From Paenibacillus sp. sptzw28 (GTDB taxonomy: Bacteria; Bacillota; Bacilli; Paenibacillales; Paenibacillaceae), in contig NZ_CP080545.1 of NCBI RefSeq assembly GCF_019550795.1, positions 5,871,501 through 5,935,500 of the forward strand: DNA of 64,000 nucleotides, in the 5' to 3' direction. The translations under genes were made by a program, and so were the position numbers. The notes beneath the pieces were generated by a model that did no database searches, was not told the DNA's origin, and saw nothing but the letters and a program-made list of their open reading frames with translations. Shown piece after piece: positions 16,468 to 27,265 of the stretch. The stretch's first letter is position 1; every line of letters starts with the position of its first letter.

Positions 16468-17349
16468 ATGATATTATTCGATTCGATATTCAATGCGTTA
16501 AAATTACCAATGGCGATCATGGTTGGAGGAGAGGGTGAAGAGCTGCGGTTCGTTCATACTAATGAATCGTTTATCCGCCTCACCGGGCTATCGGAAACCG
16601 AGCTCTACAGAACATCGCCGCTTCTGCTGTTTACAGCCTGGAACGGGCAGCACACGAATAACGGCCAGCTGCAGGGCTGTTTTCTGATGAAGCATTATAA
16701 ACATAAGATGCGCGTGCATCTGTCATGCCAAATGATAGAGAAGACCGTGCCGTCCACACTTTTATTAATTGCGGAAGACATAACAGCCAACTCATGGATC
16801 GAAACGATGACTAAAGCGAAGAAAGTGCTGTTATCGGGAATAGTATCACCCGACTTTAACATTGACCGGTTCATACATAATTCTCCGGGTCTCATACACT
16901 ACAAATTACAAGGCGAGAACTCCAGCGCGTTTGAGTTCATTCATGAAGATGACCGGGAGCGGGTAATGTTCATTGTAGAGCGGTCCGTCGCGCGCAATCA
17001 GACCGAAACCGTCACTCTGCGCACGAAAATGCTCGTAAATGTCTTTCAATTGGAAATCACCGCAACGTTCTGCCCGTTCTTCAATGGCGACGGCAGCCTG
17101 AAGCATTATGGTTTTGTCGTAACGGATTTGCAGCCTGTTCCAGTCGAGGTGGACTCCTCCGTTCAGCTGAAAGTGCTCATGGCGCGGTCTAACAAATCCG
17201 CACAGCAGCTGGCATCGGATACCGGTATTTCGCTGCAGACAATTTCCAAGCTGCGCAACGGAAAGATCAGCAAACCCCAGCGGCTTACAGCGGAGCTTAT
17301 CGCCGCCGAGCTCGGAGTTTCACCGCATGAAATATGGCCCAATTTATAA
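16468..17349 (+). CDS. PAS-domain regulator with C-terminal XRE-type HTH
   Basis: 293 residues. A PAS domain covers about 5-110 (FVHTNESFIRLTGLSETELY), a second PAS-like fold about 130-225 (FEFIHEDDRERVMFIVERSV), and an XRE helix-turn-helix about 232-290 (SAQQLASDTGISLQTISKLRNG). Such an order suggests a cytoplasmic sensor-regulator without phosphorelay. The upstream 238 bases are A+T rich and carry no other gene. A hairpin follows at 17381-17418. The ligand is unknown. Confidence 0.8.
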   Translation: MILFDSIFNALKLPMAIMVGGEGEELRFVHTNESFIRLTGLSETELYRTSPLLLFTAWNGQHTNNGQLQGCFLMKHYKHKMRVHLSCQMIEKTVPSTLLLIAEDITANSWIETMTKAKKVLLSGIVSPDFNIDRFIHNSPGLIHYKLQGENSSAFEFIHEDDRERVMFIVERSVARNQTETVTLRTKMLVNVFQLEITATFCPFFNGDGSLKHYGFVVTDLQPVPVEVDSSVQLKVLMARSNKSAQQLASDTGISLQTISKLRNGKISKPQRLTAELIAAELGVSPHEIWPNL

Positions 17350-17380
17350 TTTTTCCGGTTATACCATGCAGCAATCTGTA

Positions 17381-17418
17381 AGGCGGCTTATCGTTCATTC
17401 GGACGAACGGCCGTCTTT
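17381..17418 (+). terminator. Putative terminator after PAS-HTH gene
   Basis: GGCGGC / GCCGTC with inner CGTTC / GAACG arms, followed by TTTTTT. Located 32 bases after the stop. Confidence 0.6.
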
Positions 17419-17488
17419 TTTCGTGGTTCGGGAACAACGAATATGTCCAATGGTACATAACCAAAGTGCATTCAGGAGGGCCCGCATT

Positions 17489-18463
17489 ATGAAAACAGCT
17501 TTCAGTTATGGATTATCCGGCATTATGCTCCTTGCATTACTCGTCACTCCGTTCACATTTGCCCAGCTTATACCTTCGATGGAGCTTGATGATTCGCTGC
17601 AAACTGACCCCGTTCTAACGAAAATCGCATATAGAAATCCGGCAATCGAGAGCATCCCTTACGACTGGGCGCAGCGGTATCCGCTGATTGCTCATGCGCT
17701 CGGCGGTATCGGCGGATATCCGGGTACAAATAGTCTTGAGTCGCTGAAGAGGGCTTACCGCAGCGGACTCCGCGTTTTTGAGACGGACATAGTCGTCACA
17801 TCGGACGGCCATCTGGTTCTTCGTCATGACTGGGTGGCGGGCAGTTATCCGGTGCTGGGACAGACAGTTCCGAAATCGCAAGAACTCGGGCCGATGACAC
17901 TGGCGAAGTTTAAAGCAACCAAGATCCAGCACCGGTATACGCCCGTTTCATTCAAGGAGCTAGTCCGTTTCATGTCGGCTCACCCCGACGTCCAGCTTAT
18001 AACTGATACCAAGGAGCCCGATTCATTCACAGCCGCCTCTATATTCAAATTAATCGTCAGGGAAACCAGTGAAGTTGACCCGCAGGTTCTCCGGCGGATC
18101 ATTCCGCAGCTTTACCGGGAGGATAATTTCGAGGCGGTGAGCGGTGTATACCCGTTCAAGCAGTATATTTACACGCTATATATGAACAACGATTCCATGG
18201 ACGAAGTGGTCGACTTTGCCAGTCGGAATGAGATTCGCGTCGTTGTTATGGATGAGAACAAGTACACTGCCGAGTTTGTCGATGCACTGTGGAAGAAGGG
18301 AATTTATACTTACATTAATACGATAAATGACGTCGGCCAAATCAAACGGTACATGAATTCTGGTGTTCAAGGCGTTATGACCGATTTTGTCATACCCGCA
18401 GATTTGAGACGAGATGCGAGCGGATATCGGCAAAAAACAAAAATCGCAGGGGTGCCTGATTAA
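17489..18463 (+). CDS. Secreted glycerophosphodiester phosphodiesterase-like protein
   Basis: 324 residues from ATG 17489 behind AGGAGG (17474-17479). Residues 1-27 look like a signal peptide. The GDPD barrel begins with IAHALGG and the NSLESLKRAYRSGLRVFETD block, followed by DGHLVLRHDW. The usual first motif HRG is replaced by H-A-L-G-G, so catalysis on glycerophosphodiesters should not be assumed. Residues such as E, D and the HDW histidine are kept. Probably acts outside the membrane. Confidence 0.8.
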   Translation: MKTAFSYGLSGIMLLALLVTPFTFAQLIPSMELDDSLQTDPVLTKIAYRNPAIESIPYDWAQRYPLIAHALGGIGGYPGTNSLESLKRAYRSGLRVFETDIVVTSDGHLVLRHDWVAGSYPVLGQTVPKSQELGPMTLAKFKATKIQHRYTPVSFKELVRFMSAHPDVQLITDTKEPDSFTAASIFKLIVRETSEVDPQVLRRIIPQLYREDNFEAVSGVYPFKQYIYTLYMNNDSMDEVVDFASRNEIRVVVMDENKYTAEFVDALWKKGIYTYINTINDVGQIKRYMNSGVQGVMTDFVIPADLRRDASGYRQKTKIAGVPD

Positions 18464-18609
18464 GCGCCCCCGCGGCTTCCTATTATTGGGCGCATCACTG
18501 CATGGATTATGAGCGTTTAGTCTTTAGAGAGAAGAGACGATATGTTATGCTTGGCTCATGGATGTGTCACATTAATAATTGTCAAATTTATTATCCGGAG
18601 GCGTAAGAG

Positions 18610-19485
18610 ATGACTCGATATGAAGTGTTGGAACAGAGGGATACTTATACGATTTACACGCTTAACGACAAGGAAACGGGTTCGTCGGTTATCCTATGTC
18701 CGGAGCGCGGCGGCATTGCCATCAGCTGCAGGCTCAGCGGCGAAGAGCTCTTCTACCTGGACCCGGAAACCTACACCGACCCGGACGCCAATATTCGAGG
18801 CGGCAATCCCGTGCTGTTCCCCATTTGCGGACAGCTTGAGGGCGGCCGCTACGAGTGGAACGGCGTTACATACCCGATGCGAAACCACGGTGTGGCACGC
18901 AACCGGCCCTGGGAAGTAATTACGACTTCAGAAGACGGCGAGGCATCTGTCACGCTGCGGCTGCAGAGCGGAGATGGAACCCGGGCCGAGTATCCCTTTG
19001 ACTTTGAGCTCCTGTTTACGTATGCGCTTGTCGATGGTACGCTTCACATTCGCCAAACATATCACAACCGGTCGGACAGCGCGATGCCCTTCTACGCGGG
19101 CTTTCACCCTTACTTCCGGACGGCTTCGAAGAAGCTGATTTACGGTACGGATGCGACTCGTTACCTCGATTACAATGACAATGTGGTCAAACCGATTTCC
19201 GGGGGCGAGATTGACCTTCACGGCTTGAAGGAATCCGTCGCTTTACTCGATGCCCGCAGCAGCGAGATAACATTGCCGGGACCCGATGGCAGCGGACGGG
19301 TCCGTCTGTCATACAGCGACGCATTCAAGTATGTCGTGCTGTGGCAGGTCGACGGAAAGCCGTTTGTATGCGTTGAACCGTGGATGGCGTTAACCGGGGA
19401 ATTGAACCGCCAGGACGAGCTGTTTATGCTTCCTGCCGGAGAAGCGCTGGAGGCGCGGCTATCGATCGGTTACGAGCGTGCTTAA
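18610..19485 (+). CDS. Aldose 1-epimerase family protein (LacX-like)
   Basis: 291 residues with the galactose mutarotase-type beta fold. Recognisable elements are RGGNPVLFPICGQL, MRNHGVARNRPW with the candidate catalytic His, FYAGFHPYF, and VCVEPWMALTGELN near the end with the candidate catalytic Glu. These match the LacX/YihR-like subgroup that interconverts sugar anomers. A ribosome binding site GGAGG precedes the ATG. A perfect hairpin follows the stop. Confidence 0.87.
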   Translation: MTRYEVLEQRDTYTIYTLNDKETGSSVILCPERGGIAISCRLSGEELFYLDPETYTDPDANIRGGNPVLFPICGQLEGGRYEWNGVTYPMRNHGVARNRPWEVITTSEDGEASVTLRLQSGDGTRAEYPFDFELLFTYALVDGTLHIRQTYHNRSDSAMPFYAGFHPYFRTASKKLIYGTDATRYLDYNDNVVKPISGGEIDLHGLKESVALLDARSSEITLPGPDGSGRVRLSYSDAFKYVVLWQVDGKPFVCVEPWMALTGELNRQDELFMLPAGEALEARLSIGYERA

Positions 19486-19505
19486 CTTGAAACGGGAGAC
19501 AAACA

Positions 19506-19536
19506 AAATGGCGCCTGCTCGACAGGCGCCATTTTG
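19506..19536. terminator. Bidirectional intrinsic terminator
   Basis: AAAATGGCGCCTG and CAGGCGCCATTTT form a perfect 13-base stem with a 5-base loop, 20 bases after the epimerase stop. T runs exist on both strands; the opposite-strand methylase gene ends 150 bases away. Confidence 0.85.
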
Positions 19537-19687
19537 CATATTTAAATCATTACCGCCATTAAGATTTAACTTCATAAATCGCAGACAACTGACCGACCAT
19601 TCCCGTCTCCGTTTGTCAAAGGCGGCAAGCTGCGCGTCGCCTTCGCCTATCTTGTTCAGCGCTCGCAAAGAGCCTGGAGTTGCCGAT

Positions 19688-20710
19688 CTATCCGCTTAAG
19701 ATGATTTGCCGCTCGAAACGGCCTTTGCGCACGACGCAGCGGCCCTCGATAACGAGCCCCGCCCGGGCAAGCGAGCCGTCGATATTCCCGGTCGTGACAA
19801 TTACGATCCGCCCGGCCAGCCGGCGCGCGCTTTCGAGCATCTCCAGCCGCTCGCCAGCCGATATCACCGAGCATAGATTGTAAGGCAGATCGACAATCGC
19901 AGCATCGTAGCATCCTTCAAGACTTCGCATATCCGCAAGACGGACAACATCCGGCATGCCGAAATGCGCGAGATTGACCCGCGCACCGCGTACAGCCAGC
20001 GGATTATTGTCAAAGCCGGTTACATCAACTCCCATGGACAACGCTTCGATCACAACGGTACCGATACCGCAGCAAGGATCGATCAACCGCGTTCCGCTTA
20101 TCACCGGAACCGCAATATTAACAACCGCACGGGCCACCCTCGTGCCGAGGGCCGTTGAATACGGCTGCGGCTTCCAATTATGCTTGAGCCACTGCGCACC
20201 GCTCTTCTCATATTCGCCGAACAACCAACGGCCCTGAACGCAAGCGACTCCATACAAGCGATCCGGGGACCGCATCTCCGCTTTGCCGCGAATCCGCCAG
20301 CCGATCTGCCTCTCGGCCTCCCGCCGCATTTCGTATGTAATGCCGTTGTCCGTTTCCATGAAGACTACTTTGAACGTACTGCCACCAAGCTCCAGCCCGC
20401 CTGCATACTCTGCGACCGCTTCAATATCCGGCCCTTCTGCAGCGACGGTCAGCTTGGCGCGGATGAAAGGGCTGCGGCCCGGATCGATATTTCGGCCGCT
20501 CACTGTACAGCCGTCTGCAGGCTCACATCCAAGCAATGCCATAAGCTCCATCCGGTGCAGCTCCTCCTCATCTTCGTGACAAGCAGAGGCATATACATAC
20601 TTCCCCGGAACCGGGATGCTTATGGCGCTATTGCCCTCGTTACCGTCTTTGCTTCGGCTGACTCTCATCCGTGATGCGACACGTCCTTCGCTGTATTCTG
20701 GCAAATGCAT
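19688..20710 (-). CDS. TRM11/UPF0020-type RNA methyltransferase-like protein
   Basis: About 340 residues from ATG 20710 (a TTG at 20722 is also in frame). The N-terminal half resembles a THUMP-like region; the C-terminal half is a Rossmann-type methylase with DPCCGIGTVVIEAL (SAM binding) and DLPYNL in the position of the N6/N2-methylase motif IV. Family members methylate guanosine N2 in tRNA. The target here is not known. It follows the ArsR-like regulator gene by 30 bases on the same strand. Confidence 0.8.
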   Translation of the reverse strand: MHLPEYSEGRVASRMRVSRSKDGNEGNSAISIPVPGKYVYASACHEDEEELHRMELMALLGCEPADGCTVSGRNIDPGRSPFIRAKLTVAAEGPDIEAVAEYAGGLELGGSTFKVVFMETDNGITYEMRREAERQIGWRIRGKAEMRSPDRLYGVACVQGRWLFGEYEKSGAQWLKHNWKPQPYSTALGTRVARAVVNIAVPVISGTRLIDPCCGIGTVVIEALSMGVDVTGFDNNPLAVRGARVNLAHFGMPDVVRLADMRSLEGCYDAAIVDLPYNLCSVISAGERLEMLESARRLAGRIVIVTTGNIDGSLARAGLVIEGRCVVRKGRFERQIILSG

Positions 20711-20739
20711 AAAGACTGCCAAGCCTCTCTTGTATACTC

Positions 20740-21651
20740 TTATCCTCCGCTTGTGCTCCGGTAAGTGCGGAACACGATGTCCTGATTATAGTTACCGAAT
20801 CCTTCCCCGTATATCGTAAGCCCGCCGATATGCACCGCATCCTCGGGAACCGCAAGCTTCAGCTGCCATTCATTGCGTGCCATGACGATATCCTGCAGCG
20901 TGACATCCGATAACCGCTGCCCGTCGATGAACGTACCGGCTGCCGTAATACGTATGACTTTGAGCCAGCCATACTGATTCACGGTCCACCAGGACGGTGT
21001 CAGCTTGCCGCGGCCCTCTCCCGAATCTCCGGGACTTGTCCACACCCCCAGAAGCGTATCATTGAGATAGAAATGAATGTCCGACGGCCAATCGGCACGG
21101 ACCCCGGGCGCTTCGGACCCTATCTCAAGCGAAATTTCAATTTCCTCCAGCGCCTGACTGGGCAGCACATAGTTCGGAATGCGGTACTCTACAAAGCCTC
21201 TGCTAAACCATAGTATCTTGGCGTACATCCGCTCCGGCTCATGAAAATACCGCGGGTCGTCATACTGGCCGATTATCTTCTCGAGAGTGGCAAGCCCGCA
21301 TGTCGGGTGTACATCGAAGCGCGAGTAATGGCCGACGGGAACAGACACCTCCTGAAAGTCCCGCGCCTGCGATTCCCCCTGCGGCAGCGTTAGCTCCACC
21401 CGGCTGAGAGCCAGCGAGCATATTTTGTGCGTGCCGCCTCCCCGCCGAACAAGCTCGGTGCGGATTAGCCCGCCTTTCTCAAGCTTCTTGGTGTGCATCG
21501 TCACGATCGCGCTGCTAAGCCCAAGTGCCGACGCCAGCTCCTTAACGTTCATCGGATTTACCGAGATCAGCTCAAGAATGTGCAGACGCACATCGCTCGC
21601 CAGCGCTTCATATAGCGGAAGCCACTTCCTGTCAGTATTCGTTCGCAGCAT
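20740..21651 (-). CDS. ArsR-like HTH regulator of arabinofuranosidase
   Basis: 303 residues from ATG 21651 (AAGGTGG 9 bases upstream). Residues about 10-80 form an ArsR-type winged helix (ALASDVRLHILELI and LGLSSAIVTMHTKKLEKGG). The remaining 220 residues look like a beta-rich sensor, WFSRGFVEYRIPNY and WTSPGDSGEGRG, plausibly a sugar-binding module. It is divergent from abfA with 150 bases between them and probably controls that gene in response to arabino-oligosaccharides. The sugar link is inferred from context. Confidence 0.78.
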   Translation of the reverse strand: MLRTNTDRKWLPLYEALASDVRLHILELISVNPMNVKELASALGLSSAIVTMHTKKLEKGGLIRTELVRRGGGTHKICSLALSRVELTLPQGESQARDFQEVSVPVGHYSRFDVHPTCGLATLEKIIGQYDDPRYFHEPERMYAKILWFSRGFVEYRIPNYVLPSQALEEIEISLEIGSEAPGVRADWPSDIHFYLNDTLLGVWTSPGDSGEGRGKLTPSWWTVNQYGWLKVIRITAAGTFIDGQRLSDVTLQDIVMARNEWQLKLAVPEDAVHIGGLTIYGEGFGNYNQDIVFRTYRSTSGG

Positions 21652-21683
21652 AATCAACAACCACCTTATAATAGCAATTAGTA

Positions 21684-23321
<1,638 letters not shown>

Positions 23322-23353
23322 TCGCGGCATTGATTATTTCCTCTAATTTGAAG

Positions 23354-23384
23354 AAAACCGTCCCGGACCGGGACGGTTTTTCTT
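23354..23384 (+). terminator. Terminator of abfA
   Basis: AAAACCGTCCCGG and its complement around a single central base, followed by TTTTTCTTT; 33 bases after the abfA stop. The opposite-strand phosphoesterase gene ends about 45 bases further on, so it may serve both strands. Confidence 0.88.
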
Positions 23385-23427
23385 TACTGTCGGAACCCGG
23401 TTCTATGATCGTCTTGCTTCTGAGAGG

Positions 23428-23934
23428 TCAGGACTTGTCATCGAAGAAAATATGTTTGGCTCTCAGTTTGCCGGCGATTATCTCCATGATTCCGAAAGAA
23501 TAGCGCAGCTGTCGTCTCTTATCCGTCGGCGACCCAGGGTTGAATACGTGAGTGCTGCCTACAAGCCTGTGAACCGGAATATGCGAATGGCCGAAAATAA
23601 CAGCCTCCAGCTTAATGCCGTTAAAGGCCTCCAGAGCCCTCTCTTCCGTATTCGGGCGCTTTCCTATTCCGTGGCCATGCACGACACCGATCCTGCACCC
23701 CTCGAAAGTCAGTATTTTACGGTAGCCAAACCGGTCGATAATATCTGGCCCGTCGTTATTCCCCGCTACCCCATCGGTCGGCGCGAAGGTGCTGAGCTCC
23801 TCGTAGACAGACAGCTTCGTCCAATCGCCGGCATGTATGACGGCATCCGCCTTCTTGAGCTCGCGGACCAGACGGTCCGGCAGCTTCTTACTCATCCTCG
23901 GCATATGCGTGTCAGATACGACAACTACGATCAT
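23428..23934 (-). CDS. YfcE-type metallophosphoesterase
   Basis: 168 residues. The metal-binding motifs of calcineurin-like phosphoesterases are present in order: SDTH near the start, HAGDW, GNND, VHGHG and GHSH. The size and order match the small YfcE/YsnB group, which hydrolyses phosphodiesters in vitro. Starts with ATG 23934; no strong operon partner. Confidence 0.9.
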   Translation of the reverse strand: MIVVVVSDTHMPRMSKKLPDRLVRELKKADAVIHAGDWTKLSVYEELSTFAPTDGVAGNNDGPDIIDRFGYRKILTFEGCRIGVVHGHGIGKRPNTEERALEAFNGIKLEAVIFGHSHIPVHRLVGSTHVFNPGSPTDKRRQLRYSFGIMEIIAGKLRAKHIFFDDKS

Positions 23935-24034
23935 CGGTAAAACCTCTTTTCCACATCATCAGTCCGGACGCACACTTTGTCCTCTTGAGCTTATTCCTTT
24001 TACAATATTCTATTCAATTCGGCCGCAAAAAATA

Positions 24035-24871
24035 TTACTCTTTCGCGGCGGCGGCCAGGCAATGCGTCTCAATAAAGCTCTTCGAAGCGGGCATCTCCGA
24101 CTCCGCGGCTGCTTCCATAATGATATGTACGCCCGGCTTATGCCGACGGAGCAGATCCATATAGAGCTTATAGTTCATTTGACCGCGCCCGGGAGCAACC
24201 GTCACCAGCCGTCCGTCCCCGGTAAGGATCCGGTCTTTGGCATGGCAGGCAATAACTCTGCTGCCAAGCAGCCGGAACGCTTCTTCAATAAACTCATCCT
24301 GCCGTTCGAAATTATCCTCCGCGAGTAAATTGCCCGGATCAAGCACGACGCCGATATTACTGGAAGGCACTTCGCTCAGCATGCGGTCAAGCTCGGCTGC
24401 CGTACCGACGAGATGGCCGTGCGCCGCCTCCAGTCCAATGAATACGCCCCAGCGTTCCGCTTCCTCGGCCAATTCCTCCAGTACCAGCCTCATGACAGCC
24501 CAATCCCGGTCCGTATAATCTCCTCCCGGGTTGACGCCTGTCTCGAATGCCACCGTAGGGCAGCCGAAATCCCTGGCATACCGGAGCAGCTCCTTGAACC
24601 GCTCGATATTCACCCGCCGCTGCTCCTCATTCCTCTCGAACATATGCAGATAACAACCAAGCACCGACACGGATGCGCCGTGTTTATCGAATTCCTCCCC
24701 GATCGCCTGCGCCAATCCGGGGCTGAGCTTGCCGGGTTTGCTGAAATCAATGTCGCTTACCGCTTTCCACAACGCGAGCTGAACATGCCGGAACCCAAAC
24801 GACCCGACCTTCGCAGCCAGATCGCGGTAAGGCAGGCTTCCCAGTAAATGTGCCAATACGCCTACAGACAT
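24035..24871 (-). CDS. Sugar phosphate isomerase/epimerase-like TIM-barrel protein
   Basis: 278 residues from ATG 24871, with AAGGAGA 7 bases upstream; a longer reading to 24973 lacks such a site. The xylose-isomerase-like barrel shows FGFRHVQLALWKAV, GCPTVAFETG, GVFIGLEAAHGHLVG and IGVVLDPGNLL, ending with CHAKDR and IIMEAAAES, positions that bind metal in this family (Glu, Asp, His, Glu). The substrate is unknown; members include sugar epimerases and inositol-pathway enzymes. Confidence 0.82.
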   Translation of the reverse strand: MSVGVLAHLLGSLPYRDLAAKVGSFGFRHVQLALWKAVSDIDFSKPGKLSPGLAQAIGEEFDKHGASVSVLGCYLHMFERNEEQRRVNIERFKELLRYARDFGCPTVAFETGVNPGGDYTDRDWAVMRLVLEELAEEAERWGVFIGLEAAHGHLVGTAAELDRMLSEVPSSNIGVVLDPGNLLAEDNFERQDEFIEEAFRLLGSRVIACHAKDRILTGDGRLVTVAPGRGQMNYKLYMDLLRRHKPGVHIIMEAAAESEMPASKSFIETHCLAAAAKE

Positions 24872-24997
24872 TCCATCATCTCCTTGTCCGATTTGTACAT
24901 CTTCTTCCCATTTGTATATCATACATGAAAAAACAGCAAGAGGCCGGGTCGTCAGACCGAGCCTCTCCCTCAATGCGCAACCCGCTGCAGCTTACTT

Positions 24998-25552
24998 CTA
25001 ATATTGCCGGCCGATTGGCGTTACCAGACCATCGATGCTGATAGAATTTTTCTCGTGGCGGTAGGCTGTAAGGCCTTCCTCGCCCTTCGTGTCAGCCCAT
25101 TTCCGCAAGGTTTCGCGGTCGCCTTCGTAAGAGAAGTAAGGAACGCTGTAGCCGCAGGAGGTTTGCACGGCATGCAAGGCGGCGGTTATAATCTGGCGGG
25201 CTCCCGGCATCATTTCAAAATGGGGAGCTAGCGTCTCCCACTCGTCCGTACCGGGCAGAACGACGCGGCCGGTCCCATACAGCCGCAGAATCATCGGCTG
25301 GCCTTCGAGAGCGATAAACATAAAAGTTATTCTTCCGTTTTCAAGCAAATGAGCGCTCGTTTCGTTTCCGCTGCCCGTCAAATCCAGATAGGCGACTTCC
25401 GTCGGCGAAAAAATACGCAGCGCATCATGCCCTTTCGGGGATAGATTGACATGCCCATCCGCCTTCAAAGGAGCCGACCCGACGAAAAAAATATGCTGCT
25501 TCCGAATAAACGCTTCATGCTCGGGAAGTATGGACGTGAAAAATTTACCCAT
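24998..25552 (-). CDS. PPOX-class flavin/F420-binding split-barrel protein
   Basis: 184 residues from ATG 25552, chosen because AGAGGTG lies about 6 bases upstream; ATG 25558 and GTG 25561 are within that site. The sequence VGSAPLKADGHVNLSPKGHD and YLDLTGSGNETSAHLLENGRI matches pyridoxamine-phosphate-oxidase-like proteins of the general Paenibacillus/Bacillus type. The cofactor and substrate are not determined. The C-terminus contains FSYEGDRETLRKWA, which is typical of this subgroup. Confidence 0.82.
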   Translation of the reverse strand: MGKFFTSILPEHEAFIRKQHIFFVGSAPLKADGHVNLSPKGHDALRIFSPTEVAYLDLTGSGNETSAHLLENGRITFMFIALEGQPMILRLYGTGRVVLPGTDEWETLAPHFEMMPGARQIITAALHAVQTSCGYSVPYFSYEGDRETLRKWADTKGEEGLTAYRHEKNSISIDGLVTPIGRQY

Positions 25553-25687
25553 CTTCATCACCTCTTACTTGGAAGAAATTTACTACATTATACACCTTGT
25601 ATCCAGAGCGTTGAAATACATTATACTTATCTCTTTATTCACAATAACTATAAGGGATCAATAAAAGAAAGGCGCTGCAAGCCGTCC

Positions 25688-27265
25688 TTACGCAGCCTGC
25701 AGCACCATTATGAATTTCACGCCTTCGGGCGTGTTCTCAATTCCATACTCGGCTCCGTGGGCATCGAGCACCTTGCTGACTATATACAGCCCAAGTCCGC
25801 TTCCGCCGGTTGTGCGGCTCCGCGATTGTTCAGCGCGGTAGAAAGGCTCGAACAACCGCGGCAGCTTGGTCTCGTCAAGCTGTACGCCTGTGTTCAGCAC
25901 TTCAAGCCGCAGCCGAGCGCCGCTGCCGGGTGCCGCCTTATCCCCCGTATTCTGCGGAAGCGAAGGAGCTTCGTCCATTCCCGCTTCGTCCATTCCGGCG
26001 AGCTCGGTAAGCCGCACTACCACCCGCTCTCCGTCGCCGGAATACTGCACCGCATTGCACACAATATTGGAGACTGCCTTTGCCAGCAGTCTTTCATCAC
26101 CGATTACGATTGCCTCCTGCGGCATGTCGTACTCAATCGCCATTCCCTTGACCTCTGCCAAATAACTGACGCTGTCGATCGACTCGCAGACCAGCTCCGT
26201 CAGATCGATCTCGCGCATGAGGGGCAGGAAATCCCGGCTTTCCAGCTTGGACAGGTCTAATATCTCATGGACGAGCTTATCCATCTCTCTCATGATTTTA
26301 TAGGATTGCCGCAAATACGTATCGCGGTCCTTGAACGCACCGACGTTGCCGATCATAGCCTCAAGCTGCCCGCTCACCGCCGTAATCGGCGTCTTCAGCT
26401 CGTGTGAAATCGTCGCCACGAACTCGCGGCGTTTCGCTTCGTGCTCCCGCTCCCGCTCGATGTCATCCTTAAGCTGCGCATTGGCATCCTGCAGCTCCGC
26501 CATCGTTGAGCGCAAATTAATCGCCAGCTTGCTTAAACTGCGTGAGAGCTCGCCAATTTCGTCATTGCGCTCAAGCGTCTTCTCCGCCACCTTGAAATCG
26601 AGCTTGGCCATTCGCCGGGCCACGAGGTTGAGCCCAAGCAGGGGCTTCGCGATCAGCCGGGAATAGATGGCAGCGCCCCCGATCGCAATAAAGAGAATGG
26701 CGATAAGCATGTAGGGCAGAAACCGTAAAATCACTTCCGAAGCCTCGTCCACAGGCTGCAGAGGCGCATCGACCAATATCGTGAACGGATCTGTGCTATC
26801 CGTGAAATGAATCGTCCGGCTCACCGTGTAAGTCCGGTTGCGGTCTCCTCCCCGCAAGCCGGCTCCGCCGGGCTCGCCGGGCCCTCCGGGCGGGTCGCTC
26901 CAACGCTCCCCCCAGTCCTGATTTTGCATCAGCTTCCGCAGTCTTGGAAACGCGCTGTCCCCCATGTAGCCGCCCGCGAAAGGCACCAGATTAACAGGAA
27001 TGATGGTTCCGTTCTCATCGCGCAGAAACAGTACCGCATTATTAGCCCGGCCAAATTCCAGCATGAGGGCTTCCGCTTCCGAATAGGACTTTCCGTCAAT
27101 TGCCGTGACAAGCTTATCCACTCCGCTGTCCAGCCGGGACTGCTTGATAGACTTATAATAGCTGGGCAGCATAAAGTACAGCGTCAAGTATATGAGCAGC
27201 GCGGAGACGACGAGCAGAACAGTCGTAACCGTGAAGATTTGAAACGTAATCCCTCTATGTCTCAT
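25688..27265 (-). CDS. Sensor histidine kinase with HAMP domain
   Basis: 525 residues. Two membrane helices (about 10-33 and 185-208) frame an extracytoplasmic domain that contains a Gly/Pro-rich stretch, DPPGGPGEPGGAG. HAMP follows, then HisKA with ATISHELKTPITAV and HATPase with NIVCNAVQYS and GGSGLGLYIV. The G1 box reads NTGVQ in place of D-x-G-x-G, a variant seen in some Firmicute kinases. A 15-base tandem repeat (25968-25997) encodes AGMDEAGMDE inside the ATPase domain. The ATG overlaps the response regulator stop (ATGA). Confidence 0.9.
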   Translation of the reverse strand: MRHRGITFQIFTVTTVLLVVSALLIYLTLYFMLPSYYKSIKQSRLDSGVDKLVTAIDGKSYSEAEALMLEFGRANNAVLFLRDENGTIIPVNLVPFAGGYMGDSAFPRLRKLMQNQDWGERWSDPPGGPGEPGGAGLRGGDRNRTYTVSRTIHFTDSTDPFTILVDAPLQPVDEASEVILRFLPYMLIAILFIAIGGAAIYSRLIAKPLLGLNLVARRMAKLDFKVAEKTLERNDEIGELSRSLSKLAINLRSTMAELQDANAQLKDDIEREREHEAKRREFVATISHELKTPITAVSGQLEAMIGNVGAFKDRDTYLRQSYKIMREMDKLVHEILDLSKLESRDFLPLMREIDLTELVCESIDSVSYLAEVKGMAIEYDMPQEAIVIGDERLLAKAVSNIVCNAVQYSGDGERVVVRLTELAGMDEAGMDEAPSLPQNTGDKAAPGSGARLRLEVLNTGVQLDETKLPRLFEPFYRAEQSRSRTTGGSGLGLYIVSKVLDAHGAEYGIENTPEGVKFIMVLQAA

